The notes beneath the pieces were generated by a model that was not told where the DNA came from, did not search any database, and was given only the letters and a program-made list of their open reading frames with translations. The position numbers and the translations under genes are program-made. Below, one piece after another: positions 35,806-48,500 of a DNA stretch of 64,000 bases (position 1 is the first letter of the stretch; each line of letters starts with the position of its first letter). Source of the stretch: Isoetes taiwanensis (Eukaryota; Streptophyta; Lycopodiopsida; Isoetales; Isoetaceae); NCBI GenBank assembly GCA_021234155.1, contig JAJEKV010000035.1, forward strand, positions 4,168,224 to 4,232,223, in the 5' to 3' direction.

Positions 35806-36825
35806 TAATACTTTGGTACATGTACTTAGTTTGAAAATTATTAGCTCTCTTTCAACGACATAGGGGCAGTCCATAGGGCCATGTTAACATTTAATGTAAA
35901 GAGAAGACTAACTATTATAAAAGTAGGTGTGAATGTATTGCTTATAAGTCACACAAAAATTGCTTCATGGGTTCAAGTTGGTGGTCAGAATGAGATGCAC
36001 CACACAAATCTTGTTCAATTTGCCTTGTAAAGAACACATATCTCACTACATGAAGATAATAACCCGGTTATTGACTGTAGAAAACAAAAGAACAAATAAA
36101 AAGGTACACAATATGGCAATTATCTTCTTCATAAACGACCGAGGACTTCTTACATGCAAATGTCTTACCTGAACACATGGAGAAAACAAATAGATCGAAA
36201 GAAGCCGAATAGAGTGCTTGGATAGTTGGATTCGAATGAAAGCAATTCGATGGTGATTGTTAGGCTACAGATACGAAAGAAGTCAACAATTTCATTGTAA
36301 TTCGATGGTGACTGTTAGGCTTTAGATATGAAAGACGTCAGCAATTTCATTGTAGCAAAACATAATTCCAGTTTAATAACCAAGGAGAATGTCTCTTTTG
36401 GGAAGAATTTTTTGCTTTGACTCATCATTGTGAAATTATATTGTCTCATGAATTTTTGATCAGCCAACTCACCTGTAACAAACTCAACAACTTTACAATA
36501 GCCAGAAACGATTTATAAATTTTGACATAGCTGGCAGCGAACCTGCTTTCTAAAACCTCACAGGGAACCATTTGATCGCAACAAACAAGTAGTTTAGAAA
36601 TACATTATCCATTGGCCTCAGACTCCAATCTCAAAAATGCTACTTCGTGCATCAACTAAAATTATAATAGTGGTACAAACTGCGCAAACTGTTCAGTACA
36701 ATATATAAACATGCTTCCAGCTGATTCTTTGCAAGCATTGGGGTATACAAAATTTGCCAAAAACTATACATCTCAATATTAACAAGGCTGATAAAATTAA
36801 CTGCAACGTAGGAATGGGAACAATG
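35806..36825. other. AT-rich non-coding stretch, copy 2
   Basis: Counterpart of 3723-4780, including the ~56-bp tandem pair starting aattcgatggtga (about 36245-36358). Nothing else is recognised. Confidence 0.5.
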
Positions 36826-38090
36826 CTATGTCACAGGGCCATGTCTTCCTAAAGGCTTACTACCATATAAGCCTTCTTTCCTGGGATCGTCTTCCAATTC
36901 TTTAGTGGTTTCCACTGTACAACATTGTTGCACTTCACTAGACGGATCCAAAGCATTATCATCTTCCATGACATCGTCTTTTCCTTCAGATGGAACAATA
37001 TCCACATGCCCATTCACTGCAACATCCGCTCATTCTCTGAGAAATTACTAGAAATATCAGGCATGGTGGAAGCCAGTAGCCGAGTCCCTGAAATCCTTCT
37101 TCCACCTGATTTTTCCCATCTATTTCAGGCTGTACCAATTCTTCTGCAATTAGAGATACAATATGAGAATAACCATTTTACAAATAATGCAAACTAAATA
37201 TAGATAGTGATGTTTCATGCCTGCTATATCCCTGTTTTCGTGTACCCCAGTATCCAATAACCACAATTGAGATCCTGGCAATATGCCAAGTTCTGCTAGT
37301 CTAGCGGACTCATCTGCCAGTTCTGTTCTCCCAAAACTTACTCTTTGATTTTCTTTTACAACCTTCAAATGCCACAAAGGTATTACTCAATATTATTTAT
37401 TGAATAATCCCACAAATATCCTAAACAACAGAAATTTGAAATGAGGGCATTACCCCAAGAGATTCCCAAATTAATAATTTTAACTGATAGATTGTTGTAT
37501 CCCCAGAAACAATAAGAGTAATCTGCCTTCATCAGGGACAGAATTGGATGCAAGCAAATATGGTGGCGGTTCTTTGCCTTCAACAAGATTCAGAGTAATT
37601 TGCTTATCTTGAAATTGCAGCTTGCAAATCAACTCAAGGTTCTCTCGCTCGTGTATGCACCCTTTACATACCTGATAACATTCCAATAAGTCCAACGTCC
37701 AAGCATTGTATACGTAATTTCTAAACCAATAACAGACCTCAGGATCTGTCTGTAGAACAGGAAGCAGTGGCAAATGAGGTGATTTTGAACCGTTATAATC
37801 AGCATCACTGTTCATGGTCTTTTCTTCATTTTCCATGATTCCAAGAGTACCTCTAAAACCTTTCTCGCTTATATACCATTCTTCGCAAAACAAAATTCAC
37901 TCTTCAGTGATGATAATAGTGAACACATCCTGAAATTTTAAGTTATCATATTTACCAATAAAAATTAAAAAAGCACACCATTTGGACAAAGCTACTCTGC
38001 TTCATGAAGGTACTTACGGTCATATTCTTCTGCACAAATTCACCCTTTCTATTTCGAGTCAATGCAGGGGAACTTATAAATGGTGGGAAC
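36826..38090 (-). pseudogene. UBP26: UBP26-like ubiquitin protease, C-terminal exons, copy 2
   Basis: Better preserved than copy 1. Minus-strand exons: about 38090-38018 (LTRNRKGEFVQKN, ending at a gtaagt donor); 37738-37929 (DVFTIIITEE, then TGA, then FCEEWYISEKGF to DPE); 37454-37671 (VCKGCIHERENLEL, GKEPPPYLLAS, then after a frameshift TTIYQLKLLIWESLG); 37221-37362 (VVKENQRVSF to HENRDIA, the ubiquitin-like domain); and 37143 to about 36830 (EELVQPEIDGKNQVEEGFQG, then an acidic tail). Each block aligns in order with the UBP26 C-terminus, whose end also carries an EEGFRGT-type word. The intron 37144-37220 would be of GC-AG type. The TGA at 37897-37899 stands where UBP26 has Trp. The protease domain is absent, so the fragment cannot be enzymatically active. 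Confidence 0.87.
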
Positions 38091-38099
38091 TTGTGCATT

Positions 38100-39184
38100 T
38101 GCATATAGTAACTTCTGGGCCATTGGATCGCTTTAGGAAACTGTGCATTTGCATAGAGTAATTTCTGGGCCATTTCATTTTGGGAATCTGGAGTTGCAAA
38201 TGGCCATGTCATGAGTTGTTGATGTTGGGTACTAAGTCTCATATAGTCACTCTCTCTTCTATTCTATTCTATAGTAATAGTGCCCAGCGTTCCTGGGCAT
38301 ATGTTGGCAATACAAGCTCAATAGGGGTTGGGCTATAAGGAATTGTTGTGATGTAGTTGCTAAGCTATGAGGTGGTTTATAAGCATTGTTATTAGGCAAA
38401 AAGTTGGTTTATAACCATTATTATTTTGTACATGACTTCATATCTTTGTCCATGGGGAATCCCCGCCGAGTTATTAAGCATTACTATTAGGCTATAAGGT
38501 GGTTTATAAACATAGGCTAAAAGGTGGTTTATAAGCATTGCTATTTTGTACACAACTTCTTATCTTTGCCCATGGGCAACCCCGACGTCCATCGACATAG
38601 CCATCTATGCATATCATCATCTACATGTTCTATTCCATGGCTAAAGCGAGCTAGCTAAAGGGAAAAAGACAAAAGGTGTTGTTCCCTTTTTAAAGCTAAA
38701 AAACTTTTTCGCCTTTTGCCTTTCTTTAAACCTAGCTAAAGGGAAAAAAAGGGAAACGATGTTGTTTCCTTGAATTTATGTTTGTTTGTTTTTCCCAATG
38801 GCCTGGGCATACCTGAAGAACCTGCAAGGGATAGCCGAAGAAAAAGAAAAGGTGTACCATTATTAGAGATTGTAAACGATAGCCAAAGAAAAAAAAAGAT
38901 GTACCATTATTATTGATTATTTTGTGGAAACTGTAGCGAGGTCCTTATAGTTAATTATACCATTGATACATCATTATATATTTGAACATCATGCATTCCA
39001 ACATACTTTTGTCCTTTGAGGCCCTTATAGTTAATTATATCGTTATACAGCATTATATATTTGAACATCATGCATTCCAACATACTTTTGTTCTTTGAGC
39101 ACTATGGACAATCTCTTATATCTCATCTAAAGCACAATTTACAATTTACAATTTTATGTTTATGGATTCTGGTTCAAGACAATG
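38100..39184. other. AT-rich non-coding DNA, copy 2
   Basis: Counterpart of 6020-7128 with very few differences, including the 80-bp tandem pair (about 38938-39098). No coding signal. Confidence 0.5.
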
Positions 39185-39469
39185 CTACACAACCATTCTT
39201 ATACATCTAACCATTGTAGTATTGATGCAGGATATAGTTTTAAATTCATCTTTGATAAAGTTAGTTATCATACATATAAGCATGCAATTGGATCCTGATC
39301 GCATAGATGCATGATGTAGATCAAGTTCATCTTTCACAAAATAAGTTGTCCATTCCAACTGTGCACAGAACAATAACATATAATGTTTTGAAATGGCCTT
39401 TCTGGCTTTCATCCAGTTGTTTATCCTTGCAGCATCTTGATAGTATACATCATGATCTAAGGATGACAA
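39185..39469 (-). pseudogene. Open exon-like segment, unrecognised, copy 2
   Basis: Identical to 7129-7413 except for one residue (Arg for Gln in HASMxSGSN). Possible exon of the minus-strand gene fragment to its right. Confidence 0.3.
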
Positions 39470-39749
39470 AGAATGGGTACCATAAAATCAATCATAAATC
39501 AACTTCAACAATGTAAAATTGAGTATCGGAATATTTAGAAAAGCTCAGTAAACAGAACACATTTACCTATTTGCTATCGACAATGGAAACAAAACCAAAA
39601 ACTAAATCTCAGAACATCTCCATATGGGGTTTTAGCTCGGACAATGCTTGATCACTTGGCAGCAAAAACATCATTGTCTCAATTCTAGATCAACAATCTG
39701 CAAATACTCATCAATATCAACAGACCAATCTGTCATTCCATGTCGTCAA

Positions 39750-40640
39750 ATGTCGGACAAAGAGTTGACCTTTGTTTTGTGAGTTGCAATATCAAGCTCC
39801 TGCTTGAGAGCTTTAATGTTTTCACTCTGAGATGTGTAGCATTGCTGCAAGTAAGGCATTACAACACCAAAGTTAATGCACTACAAGCATCAGGTACATG
39901 AAAACCGGAAGATATCGATTTGAGGCATAGCATTGCTTTTAAGTTCAAAGTCATTACAACTTCAAATTTAATGCCTTATACTACATATATGCATAAAACA
40001 TATAGAAACAGGTGAATTTTGCAAAAAGAAACGTGTCTTTTAAATGGAATAAAAAGGAAGAGATGCTTTTACAAACCTCTAGAGTTATAGCTTTGCTGCT
40101 TATAAACTCAAGCTCTGCGGCGATTTGCCCGTCGCGTTCCTTATATTTTAAATTTTCTTACATCAAGGATAGAATTTGTCTTTGCATGTTGGTTTCTTTC
40201 ATCAAGACACCAATTGTATTTGTCCATGCAATCTCTCTTGCCTCTTCAATCAATGCCTTTTTCTTAGCTCCTTCGTGTGATGTTAGGCATTATAGGTTAT
40301 ATTAGCTCTACATACCTTAATCAAGTTGCACCAAGAGAAGGGAAAGGCCCATACCTTTGAAATATCAAGTTGCTCTTAAAGTATGACAGAGTGCCCTGTA
40401 ATGTATTCAAATTTCCCATTGTTGTGGACTTCTCTGGGACCTCTATGCACGCAATCCATTTGTTTATGCTTGCTTCCTTGCAAACATATGGGAGCAGAGG
40501 TCTTGGCCATGCTTGAACAGTCCATTTTCCTTCAAGAATAAGACATTATTCTGAGATATCAAGATTAAGATTCTAAGAACAAAAATAATTCACTCTTAGT
40601 CAAAGCCTTACATTGCAATTCTTTGTAGTAGGATTTATGG
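39750..40640 (-). pseudogene. Coiled-coil exon candidates, unrecognised gene, copy 2
   Basis: From right to left on the minus strand: a stretch open in two frames from an acceptor-like tctcag (about 40560) to a donor at 40354 (one frame reads WIACIEVPEKSTTMGNLN, another GLFKHGQDLCSHMFARK); a coiled-coil-like piece 40275-40071 (ALIEEAREIAWTNTIGVLM, then a TAA, then YKERDGQIAAELEFISSKA) ending at ggtttg; and YLQQCYTSQSENIKALKQEL (about 39855-39790). This looks like part of a long helical protein, but I cannot name it. Confidence 0.35.
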
Positions 40641-41229
40641 AAATGCAAGACCCAAATTAGCATTGCCATACCTTTTTTTACTATTCTTTGAGCTAACAAA
40701 AGATGCAGATTTGACATAACCAGCTGCCGCCATGGGCACCCTCATGCATTGATTCTGCTGCCATGGGCATCTGCTCCGAGCTTAAAGCTGGAATCCGTGT
40801 GCAAGCATTCAAAATCGTGGCTTCCCAAAGCCTGCAATGACAGAAAAACAGTATCCTTTCATCAGATATAATCGTTTGCTCGTTTAGGCAATGGGGGGAA
40901 CCTCGACTTGTCGCTACGTTAAAGAGTTTCCTGAACTAAGATTTGAGAAGGCAGTAAGACAAGGATACCTTAGTTTTGCGAGTTTCTTCTGCTTATGGTG
41001 GCCATAAGATCCAGGAATCATTATTACCCTGGATTTGTCATCTGGCGGGAACCGAGAAAGCAATCATTGTTCAATCATTGGATTTAAAATTTCTTTTGAA
41101 AATGTGGATCGTTGAAGTTTTGTCTCTTGGCTGGAATAGACTCACATCTTTCCTTCTATATCTTCGTTGGCCAAGTGCCATCATATCTCATTGTATCGCC
41201 TTGAGCCACGAAAAACAAGAAATAGAAAA

Positions 41230-41530
41230 GCAAAACAAGGGTTTAGAAGAAAACACGGATCGACATTCTGAGTTGGAGCCCCATAACCGCTACTTGAGGT
41301 AGAATCAAAACCAGAGCTCTGGTACCCACCAACTCCAGCATTTGATTGGCTATAAGGATCGTAAGAAGCCCCTGTTCCAGCATTTGACTTCTTATACTCA
41401 CTGTAAGGATCATATGCGCCACCACCCCCCATCGCTCTTTCCTTTTCCAAATGCTTCTGCCTTTTCCCTTTCCTTGACCTTAGGCGATTCACGAAGAACC
41501 TCTTCGATTCAGGGATGAAGCCCTTACAGC
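41230..41530 (-). pseudogene. Gly/Tyr/Ser-rich exon of an unrecognised gene, copy 2
   Basis: Counterpart of 9300-9610. The low-complexity part (DPYSEYKKSNAGTG, SYDPYSQSNAGVGGYQSSG) is unchanged, but the N-terminal part is frame-shifted between RASSSELEE and KHLEKERAM, with differences at ctg/cag-containing words. Read copy 1 for the better frame. Confidence 0.45.
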
Positions 41531-41875
41531 AGCAAAATTCCTTGCAATATTCATAGGCAAAATAAAATACAAGAAGCAAATGCATGTTCGTTGTGAAAAC
41601 AAAGAAGATTTACCAATGTGGACGAAGGAAACTCGAGCTCCTGAAGCAGCAGTGCCGGTTAGCCAGTTTGCACACCACAGAATGAAACTTTATTCCGGTT
41701 CCGGTTAGGCGGTTAGAACAAAGACCATCGAACAATCGGGGCTGACCGCCAATTTCTCGGCAAAAGCCGGTTTTTAGCAGTCACCAGAATATTCTAGGCA
41801 TATGTCAGCATATGCCTGAATATTCCACACACCCACATAAACGAGGGTTTGCCCCCCTAGGGGCAACTCAAAAAA

Positions 41876-43662
41876 AAACATAGCTCAAGATAAAAAAATA
41901 ATCACATTAGCTCACTGGGTATATTGGTTAAAGCAGTCTTATTAAGACATTGAGTTATTTTAGTAGAGGTTTGAGCCCCCGTATTTCATATTCTAAAATC
42001 TTAGGCAAAGCCGTATAGAGGTTCGATATTCTCTCAAAACCTTAGGCGAAAGCGTATTCCATATTTCAAAATCATAGGCGCCTCCAATCATAAATGACTA
42101 TAAGCGAAACGAGAGGTGCTCAGAGGCCCCAACATACGATCTGGGTCATAGGATTGATTGAAATCGGACGGTGGGTAGTCTAGGGTGTACCTTGTTTAGA
42201 ATATGTAGCAAAATAATAGGGGGTTCCAGGGGGATTTGATATGGATGTAAAAAATAACAATTCTTGAATCCATAGACCACATATTCCTAAAACAATTGAA
42301 TGGGTCATTATAAAAAAAAAATATAGACTCAAGATAAAAAATAATCACATTAGCTCACTGGGTATATTGGTTAAAGCAGTCTTATTAAGACATTAAGTTA
42401 TTTTGGTAGAGGTTCGAGCCCCCGTATTTCATATTCTAAAATCTTAGGCAAAGCCGTATAGAGGTTCGATATTCTCTCAAAACCTTAGGCGAAAGCGTAT
42501 TTCATATTTCAAAATCATAGGCGCCTCCAATCATAAATGACTACAAGCGAAACGAGAGGTGCTTTCGGAGGCCCAAAGATATGTTTGATGCATCCGGTCG
42601 TGGGATTGATTTAATCCGACGACTATGGTAGTCTAGGGTGTACCTCGTTTAGAATATAACAGGGGGTTCCAGGGGGATTTGATATGGATGTAAAAAATAA
42701 CAATTCTTGAATCCATAGACCACATATCCCTAAAATAATTGAATGGGTCATTATAAAAAAAAAAAAACATAGATTCAAGATAAAAAATAATCACATTAGC
42801 TCACTGGGTATATTGGTTAAAGCAGTCTTATTAAGACATTGAGTTATTTTGGTAGAGGTTCGAGCCCCCGTATTTCATATTCTAAAATCTTAGACAAAGT
42901 CGTATAGAGGTTCCATATTCCCTCAAAACCTTAGACGAAAGCGTATTCCATATTTCAAAATCATAGCCGCCTCCAATCATAAATGACTATAAGCGAAACG
43001 AGAGGTGCTCAGAGGCCCCAACATAAGATCTGGGTCGTAGGATTGACGAATCTGACGACTGTGGTAGTCTAGGGTGTACCTCGTTTAGAAATATGTAGCA
43101 AAATAACAGGGGGTTCCAGGGGGATTTGATATGGATGTAAAAAATAACAATTCTTGAATCCATAGACCACATATTCCTAAAACAATTGAATGGGTCATTA
43201 TAAAAAAACATAGACTCAAGATAAAAAATAATCACATTAGCTCACTGGGTATATTGGTTAAAGCAGTCTTATTAAGACATTGAGTTATTTTGGTAGAGGT
43301 TCGAGCCCCCCGTGTTTCATATTCTAAAATCTTAGGCAAAGCCGTATAAAGGTTTGATATTCTCTCAAAACCTTAGGCGAAAGCGTATTCCATATTTCAA
43401 AATCATAGGCGCCTCCAATCATAAATGACTATAAGCGAAACGAGGGGTGCTCAGACGCCCCAACATACGATCTGGGTTGTAGGCTTGACGAATCCGACGA
43501 CTGTGGTAGTCTAGGGTGTACCTCGTTTAGAATATGTGGCAAAATAATAGGGGGTTCCAGGGGGATTTGATATGGATGTAAAAAATAACATATCCCTAAA
43601 ATAATTGAATGGGTCATTATAAAAAAAAAACATAGATTCAAGATAAAAAATAATCACATTAG
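41876..43662 (+). repeat. 444-bp tRNA-like unit array, block 3 (4 units)
   Basis: Unit starts (attagctcac) at about 41906, 42348, 42794 and 43236. It is collinear with block 2 of copy 1 and continues ~120 bp beyond it until a LINE insertion at 43663. One unit (42560-42615) reads gattgatttaatccg where others read gattgacgaatccg, and the third is missing a short piece before acagggggttcc. Confidence 0.95.
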
Positions 43663-43691
43663 GAAAAGCTTGTTCCGAGCTCTTTCCGGAG

Positions 43692-45518
43692 GTGTATAGC
43701 ATCAGCTATTTCGCATGTGGTTTGTTGCCGCAAACAGCTGATTTCCGGACTGGTTCGGATGTCATGGCTCCTGCCAGACAGGCTGATGGGGGATCGATTG
43801 AGCCTCATGGCTTGGGGCTGAAGCCAAGGGAGATGGCAAGGAGGAAGAACCCTCCAGTAAAGGGAAAGGGCGCGGGTCTCGGCATGCATGAAGAGGCGCG
43901 GGCTGTAGGAAGTGGCATGCAATTAGTGGCAGAGATGAGGGAGCTCTTGGAATCCCCTTCGGTTGAGAGGTATGTGGATTGCTCTTCCTCTCAATATAAT
44001 CTGAGACCCCGATGGGTGTGTTTTGGAGACACCGGTCTTGATCCCATCAAGCATGCCCCTTTGGAGATCGGATGCGTGATGCCCTCTTCCCCGTGCTTGG
44101 GAAGGGATCACTTGGTGATGCGCCCTCTTCTAGGGTGCATGTAGCTGATGTGCCTCTGGGGTGCCCCCGATACCTCTCGGGATGCCGTATGGCAGCCCCA
44201 ACTCTGTCTTGCGCCCGGCTGGCGGCGAGCAATGACATCGTTGCTCGCATCACTTTCGGCCGGGGTTTTCAGATGGATCAAGCGCAAGGCTCGGTGTAGG
44301 ACTGCCCGTGTTCAAGAGGCTCAAAATTTGTGGAGGATCATCACTCTGCTGACTGCAGCAGCTCTTCTTCGAGAGACTCCATGGATAGATATTGATCATA
44401 CCGCACATGTTCGACCCATTGAGAATCTAGTTTCATTTATGGTATTGGGCTACTTCACGGGTTACATATTGGACACGAGGAGGTTTAGCTCTTGGCTTGC
44501 CTGGACATCCGGGGCGATTGGTTTGCCGAGGTATCGATCTCTGAAATTCCTACCAAATAATTTCTTCATAATCATGTTTGAGGCTGAGTCTTCCGTGCGG
44601 CAATTGGTTAATCGGGGGGTGAATACTTTGGGTGAATCTTATGTGTTGTATCAGTATTATACTCCGGCAATGTCCACCAGTTCTTTGACAATTGTTAATA
44701 TCCGTGTTGGTTCCGTTCGGGATCTTCCTCCCGATCCGATGGTGCCCCATTTCTTGGTTTCTATGGCTAATGCCTTGGGTGTATATTTGGCTCATTCTAT
44801 TGTGCAGGTCCCCAAGATTTGTGTTGCTCTGCCTGCTTCGCAGCCCGTGCCCACTTCTCTTCCAGTGCGTAGTGGTCCTTGGCATTTTCTCTTCCGATTG
44901 AAGCTTTTGAATGGCTCTGAGATCCGGCGGATGTTTCCATCTATTGTGCTACCATCTGACCATGTTGATGATCTTGCTGGTGCTTGTGATGTGGTAGGGG
45001 TTATGGGTGCTTATGCGGGGGCCGGATTCCTCTGTTCTCGAGGCAATGCATTTGAGGACTCGTGGTGCGATGAGTGGAGTTGGACGAGGTGGTGTGGTTG
45101 GGAGAGGTGGTGTGGGACGAGGCCGGGGCAGGCTTGCTGTTGGCCGCCCATTGGATGGCAGGGCTAGGGGACGTGGTGGCTCAGGGGAGGGCTCAGATGA
45201 TTTGGTTGTGGCTAGGTCCGGGGGCGTATCCCCGGGAGGGGCTTGTGATCCCGGGTGGGGATGTCCCCAGTGGCGGTATGTGCTGAGCATGAGGTGGCTG
45301 GAGCAGCCCGGTTGGAGGTAGAGACTAGTGTGGCCCATGACTCTATGGAGGTGCCTGGGGGACTTCCAACACGTGTTGGAAGTGGAATCTCACGTAGAGC
45401 GGTTGTGGGTCACATTGCTGTGATTAATCCTCCCGCTCTAGCCGATGACTCGTGGGAGGGGCTGATGGCCTGGTGGGTAGGCATGTGGGGCTGGACACTT
45501 CTCCTCTGGGATGAATAG
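43692..45518 (+). pseudogene. LINE D ORF1, frame-broken
   Basis: The first frame runs from 43692 to a TAG at 44142-44144 and the same frame reopens at 44148-45167. The conserved part is FMVLGYFTGYILDTRRFSSW, then LKFLPNNFFIIMFEAESSVR, similar to the N-terminal domain of plant LINE ORF1. After about 45060 the frame shifts into a Gly/Arg-rich tail (GRGGVGRGRGRLAVGRP, 45090-45200), typical of nucleic-acid-binding ORF1 C-termini. No CCHC knuckle is readable. The last frame overlaps the ORF2 start by a few bases. Confidence 0.65.
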
Positions 45519-48500
45519 GTCGATCCTTAGTTGGAATGTGCGGGGGGTGCGGTCCTCTAGTAGTAAGAGGGCCCGTGTTTCTTTGGCACTTCGGCAGTTG
45601 CGTCCTGATATTGTTTGCATTCAGGAGCATAAGTGTCATAGGGGTGATATGTCTAGGCTCATGAATATGGTTGGTAGGCAGTTTGCCTCTATTGCTTCTT
45701 CTTCTGGGCGGACTAGTGGGGGTACTCTTATTGCTTGGAGGATGGATGTGGGCAATAATTAAGTGGTTGGAGGGAGGGCAAGAGTGGGGGATTGTTAATG
45801 TTTATGCCCCTAATCAGCCTTCTCGGGAGGTGCTTTATGGGCCACGATTGGAATAAGTTCTGCGAGCCCTTGGTGGGTTGCAGGTCGCTTGGTTGTTGTT
45901 AAGGGACTTCAATATGGTAGAACGAGTAGAGGATCGCTCTGGTTCTGGAACCCAGGTTGTGCATGGGTTTGAGAAGGACCAGTGGTCTCATTTGTTGCGT
46001 GATTTGGCCTTGGTTGAGGTCCTTGGGGACTTGTCTTTCACCTATTGTAATAGGCAGATTGGTGCGGGCCGGGCGTATGCTAGGCATGACCGGTATTATG
46101 CTTCCCCATGCGCACTGGATGGTGTGCCCTCTTTGCGCCAGAGTAACATTCTGTCTACCTCCATTTCTGATCATTACCCTCGTGTTTTGTCCAAATCGAG
46201 TGTGCGATTGCCTCTCGGCCCTCTAGGATCGGTGTTTCGCTTGAACACCCCATTTCTAGCCGATCGCGGATTTCTCGGCCCGGTGCGTGAGTTGTGGCTT
46301 GATACCTTTTCATCTCCTCAAGGGTATGTCCGGTATGGTGACCGCGTTGGCGAGGTGAAGCGTTTTGCCAAGGTCTTTGGTAGGCGGCATGTGCAGCGGA
46401 GAGGCGGGGAGTTGCATGGTCTCTATTAGGAGTTGGAGAGGATTCTGACGCAGCCTTGATGGCATTAGGGAGAATGCAAAGTGTTGCAGATATTGTTGCT
46501 CTAGAGCAGGTTAAAGTGCGGAGGCACGCGTGAAGGCGGCCCTTACCTGGTTGAAGGAGGGGGACACAAGTTCGTCGGTGTTCTTCGAGCGCCTAGGCGT
46601 GGCGATATCAAAGATCTATGGCGTCCCTTGCTTTGCTTGATGGCCGGATTTTGGAGGATCCCGCTGATTTGCGTAGGTATGTGCATGCCCATTTCTCGGG
46701 GTTTTCGCACATCGCACTCTTCCCTATGAGCGGAGATGCAGGAGCTTGTTTTGGGGGTCATTAAGCCATCTATTCGACTCACCGGTGTGAGAGCTTGGAG
46801 CGGGAGCTCTCTCAAGAGGATTTAGGCGGCATGTATGTGCATGGCCAAGGATGAATGTCCCGGGCTGGATGGCATCCATGTGGAGTTCTTTCGGACTTAT
46901 TGGGAGTGGGCTGGTGAGTCGGTGTACCCGTATCTTGAGTTCTTTGCGGTCTTCTCAAATGGATAGGATCTTGAATACCGCGTGCATTTCCTTGATTCCT
47001 AAGGTTAAGCGACCTTCTACTATTAATGATTGGAGGCCTATCTCCTTGTTGTCCTCTCGTATAAGATTATTGCGAAAGCCCCGCAGAGAAGTTGAAGCCG
47101 GTGTTGACTTCTTCCATTAGTAAGGTGCGATGCGGGTTTGTCCCCGGGAGGAACATTTTGACTAATGTTGCCGCAGCCTTATGAGGGCCTTTATTGGGCG
47201 GTAAGAACAGTCAAGGCATTGCCTATCTTAAGCTTGACTTTGCTAAAGCTTATGATAGTGTCCGCTTTGGAGTTCTTATGCGCCATGATGTTAGCGTTGG
47301 GCTGTGGTCCACGCTTTTACAAAGAACGATCATGAAGTGCATAGGTCAAAGACGCAGACTACGGTGGTGTGCGGGTGAACCCTCCGCCTTTTTCTCCTTA
47401 GGCAGAGGGGTGCGTCAAGGGTGCCCTTTGGCGCCATTTTTGTTTACGATTGTGGCGGAGACACTGTCTCAGTTGTTTTTGGCTGCAGTGGAGGAGGGAG
47501 TGGTGGATGGGCTTCGGATGCAGGATGGTAGCCAGCAGATTATTAACCAGTTTGCCGATGACACTTTCCTCTTCTTGGTGGCAGAAGAGAGGAATTTGCG
47601 AAATGTGAAGGGTTTGTTGGATACTTTCTCCTTGGCCTCAGGCATTCTTCTGAATTGGGGTAAGTGCTCCGCATTATGGGCCCAGTGACTGACTCGCCCC
47701 CCTTATTTGGCTCTATTCCCTTGGAAGGTGCTTCGAGGTAATGTGTGTACTAAGCTGTTGGGTATTCCCTTTGGAGGGGATGTTTCCATGGGGAGGGTGT
47801 GGGATGAGATTTTGCAGGGGCTTGCAAAACACCTCAATTGGTGGAAGGGTAGCAAGTTGTCCATGGCAGGTAGGATCACTATTGCCAAGTCGAGTGCTTT
47901 GTAGCACTTATGTGTATCTGACATCTGCGATGCTAGCTCCCCGAGGGTAAGATACGTGGGCTTTGGATAAGATTGTTCAAATTTTGTGTGGGGCGGGGGA
48001 TGATGAAGGGGCAGTTGTTAAAGTGGCTTGGTGGAAGTGTCTCCGCCCAGGGAGGATGGGGGCTTGGCCATTCTCGGATTTGGCGCCGCATAGTAAGGTG
48101 TTGGTCTCCAAGTTTGTTTGGAGCATTCTCGCAGATGGAGCATCTTCTCCCGGTGGGGCTTGTTGTTGCAGTCTCTTCGCCATTGTGTGGCGTTTGGGAA
48201 ACCGTCTGTGCATGTGGAGTTGCCCTGGGCACTGTTGTATGGTCTCCGGCCTTTCCCACATGCATCCCCTTTTCTCACAGGAGTGTTGCGGGCTTGGGAT
48301 CATGTGTGTGTGCTCTTCCAGCTAGATTATGCCTCAGTTTATCACCACTCTTCTCCTTTCTTGTGGGTTCCTCTACCCCCGCGCAAGACTTGCCCTTGGT
48401 CACCACTGCATGCTCGGACGCCTTGAGGCCGTTGAGGCGAAGCTGCTGTGCTCACCTTGGAGGATTGGTATTGGGGTGGTCAGCTAGCTTCGTGGGAGTT

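Larger units (their letters stand above)
32524..43539. repeat. Segmental duplication, copy 2 (~11 kb, direct)
   Basis: Matches 1-11582 from atagagtatgaac to aatatgtgg. It lacks one 444-bp unit near the left end and ~100 bp near 39570. Coding relics read better here than in copy 1: the RT YADD and the UBP26 exon-d acceptor are intact. The left limit is sharp against LINE C; on the right the repeat array simply continues. Confidence 0.93.

Noticed and set aside
44550-44885. Antisense open frames within LINE D
   Set aside because: GC-rich shadow frames opposite clearly homologous LINE ORFs.
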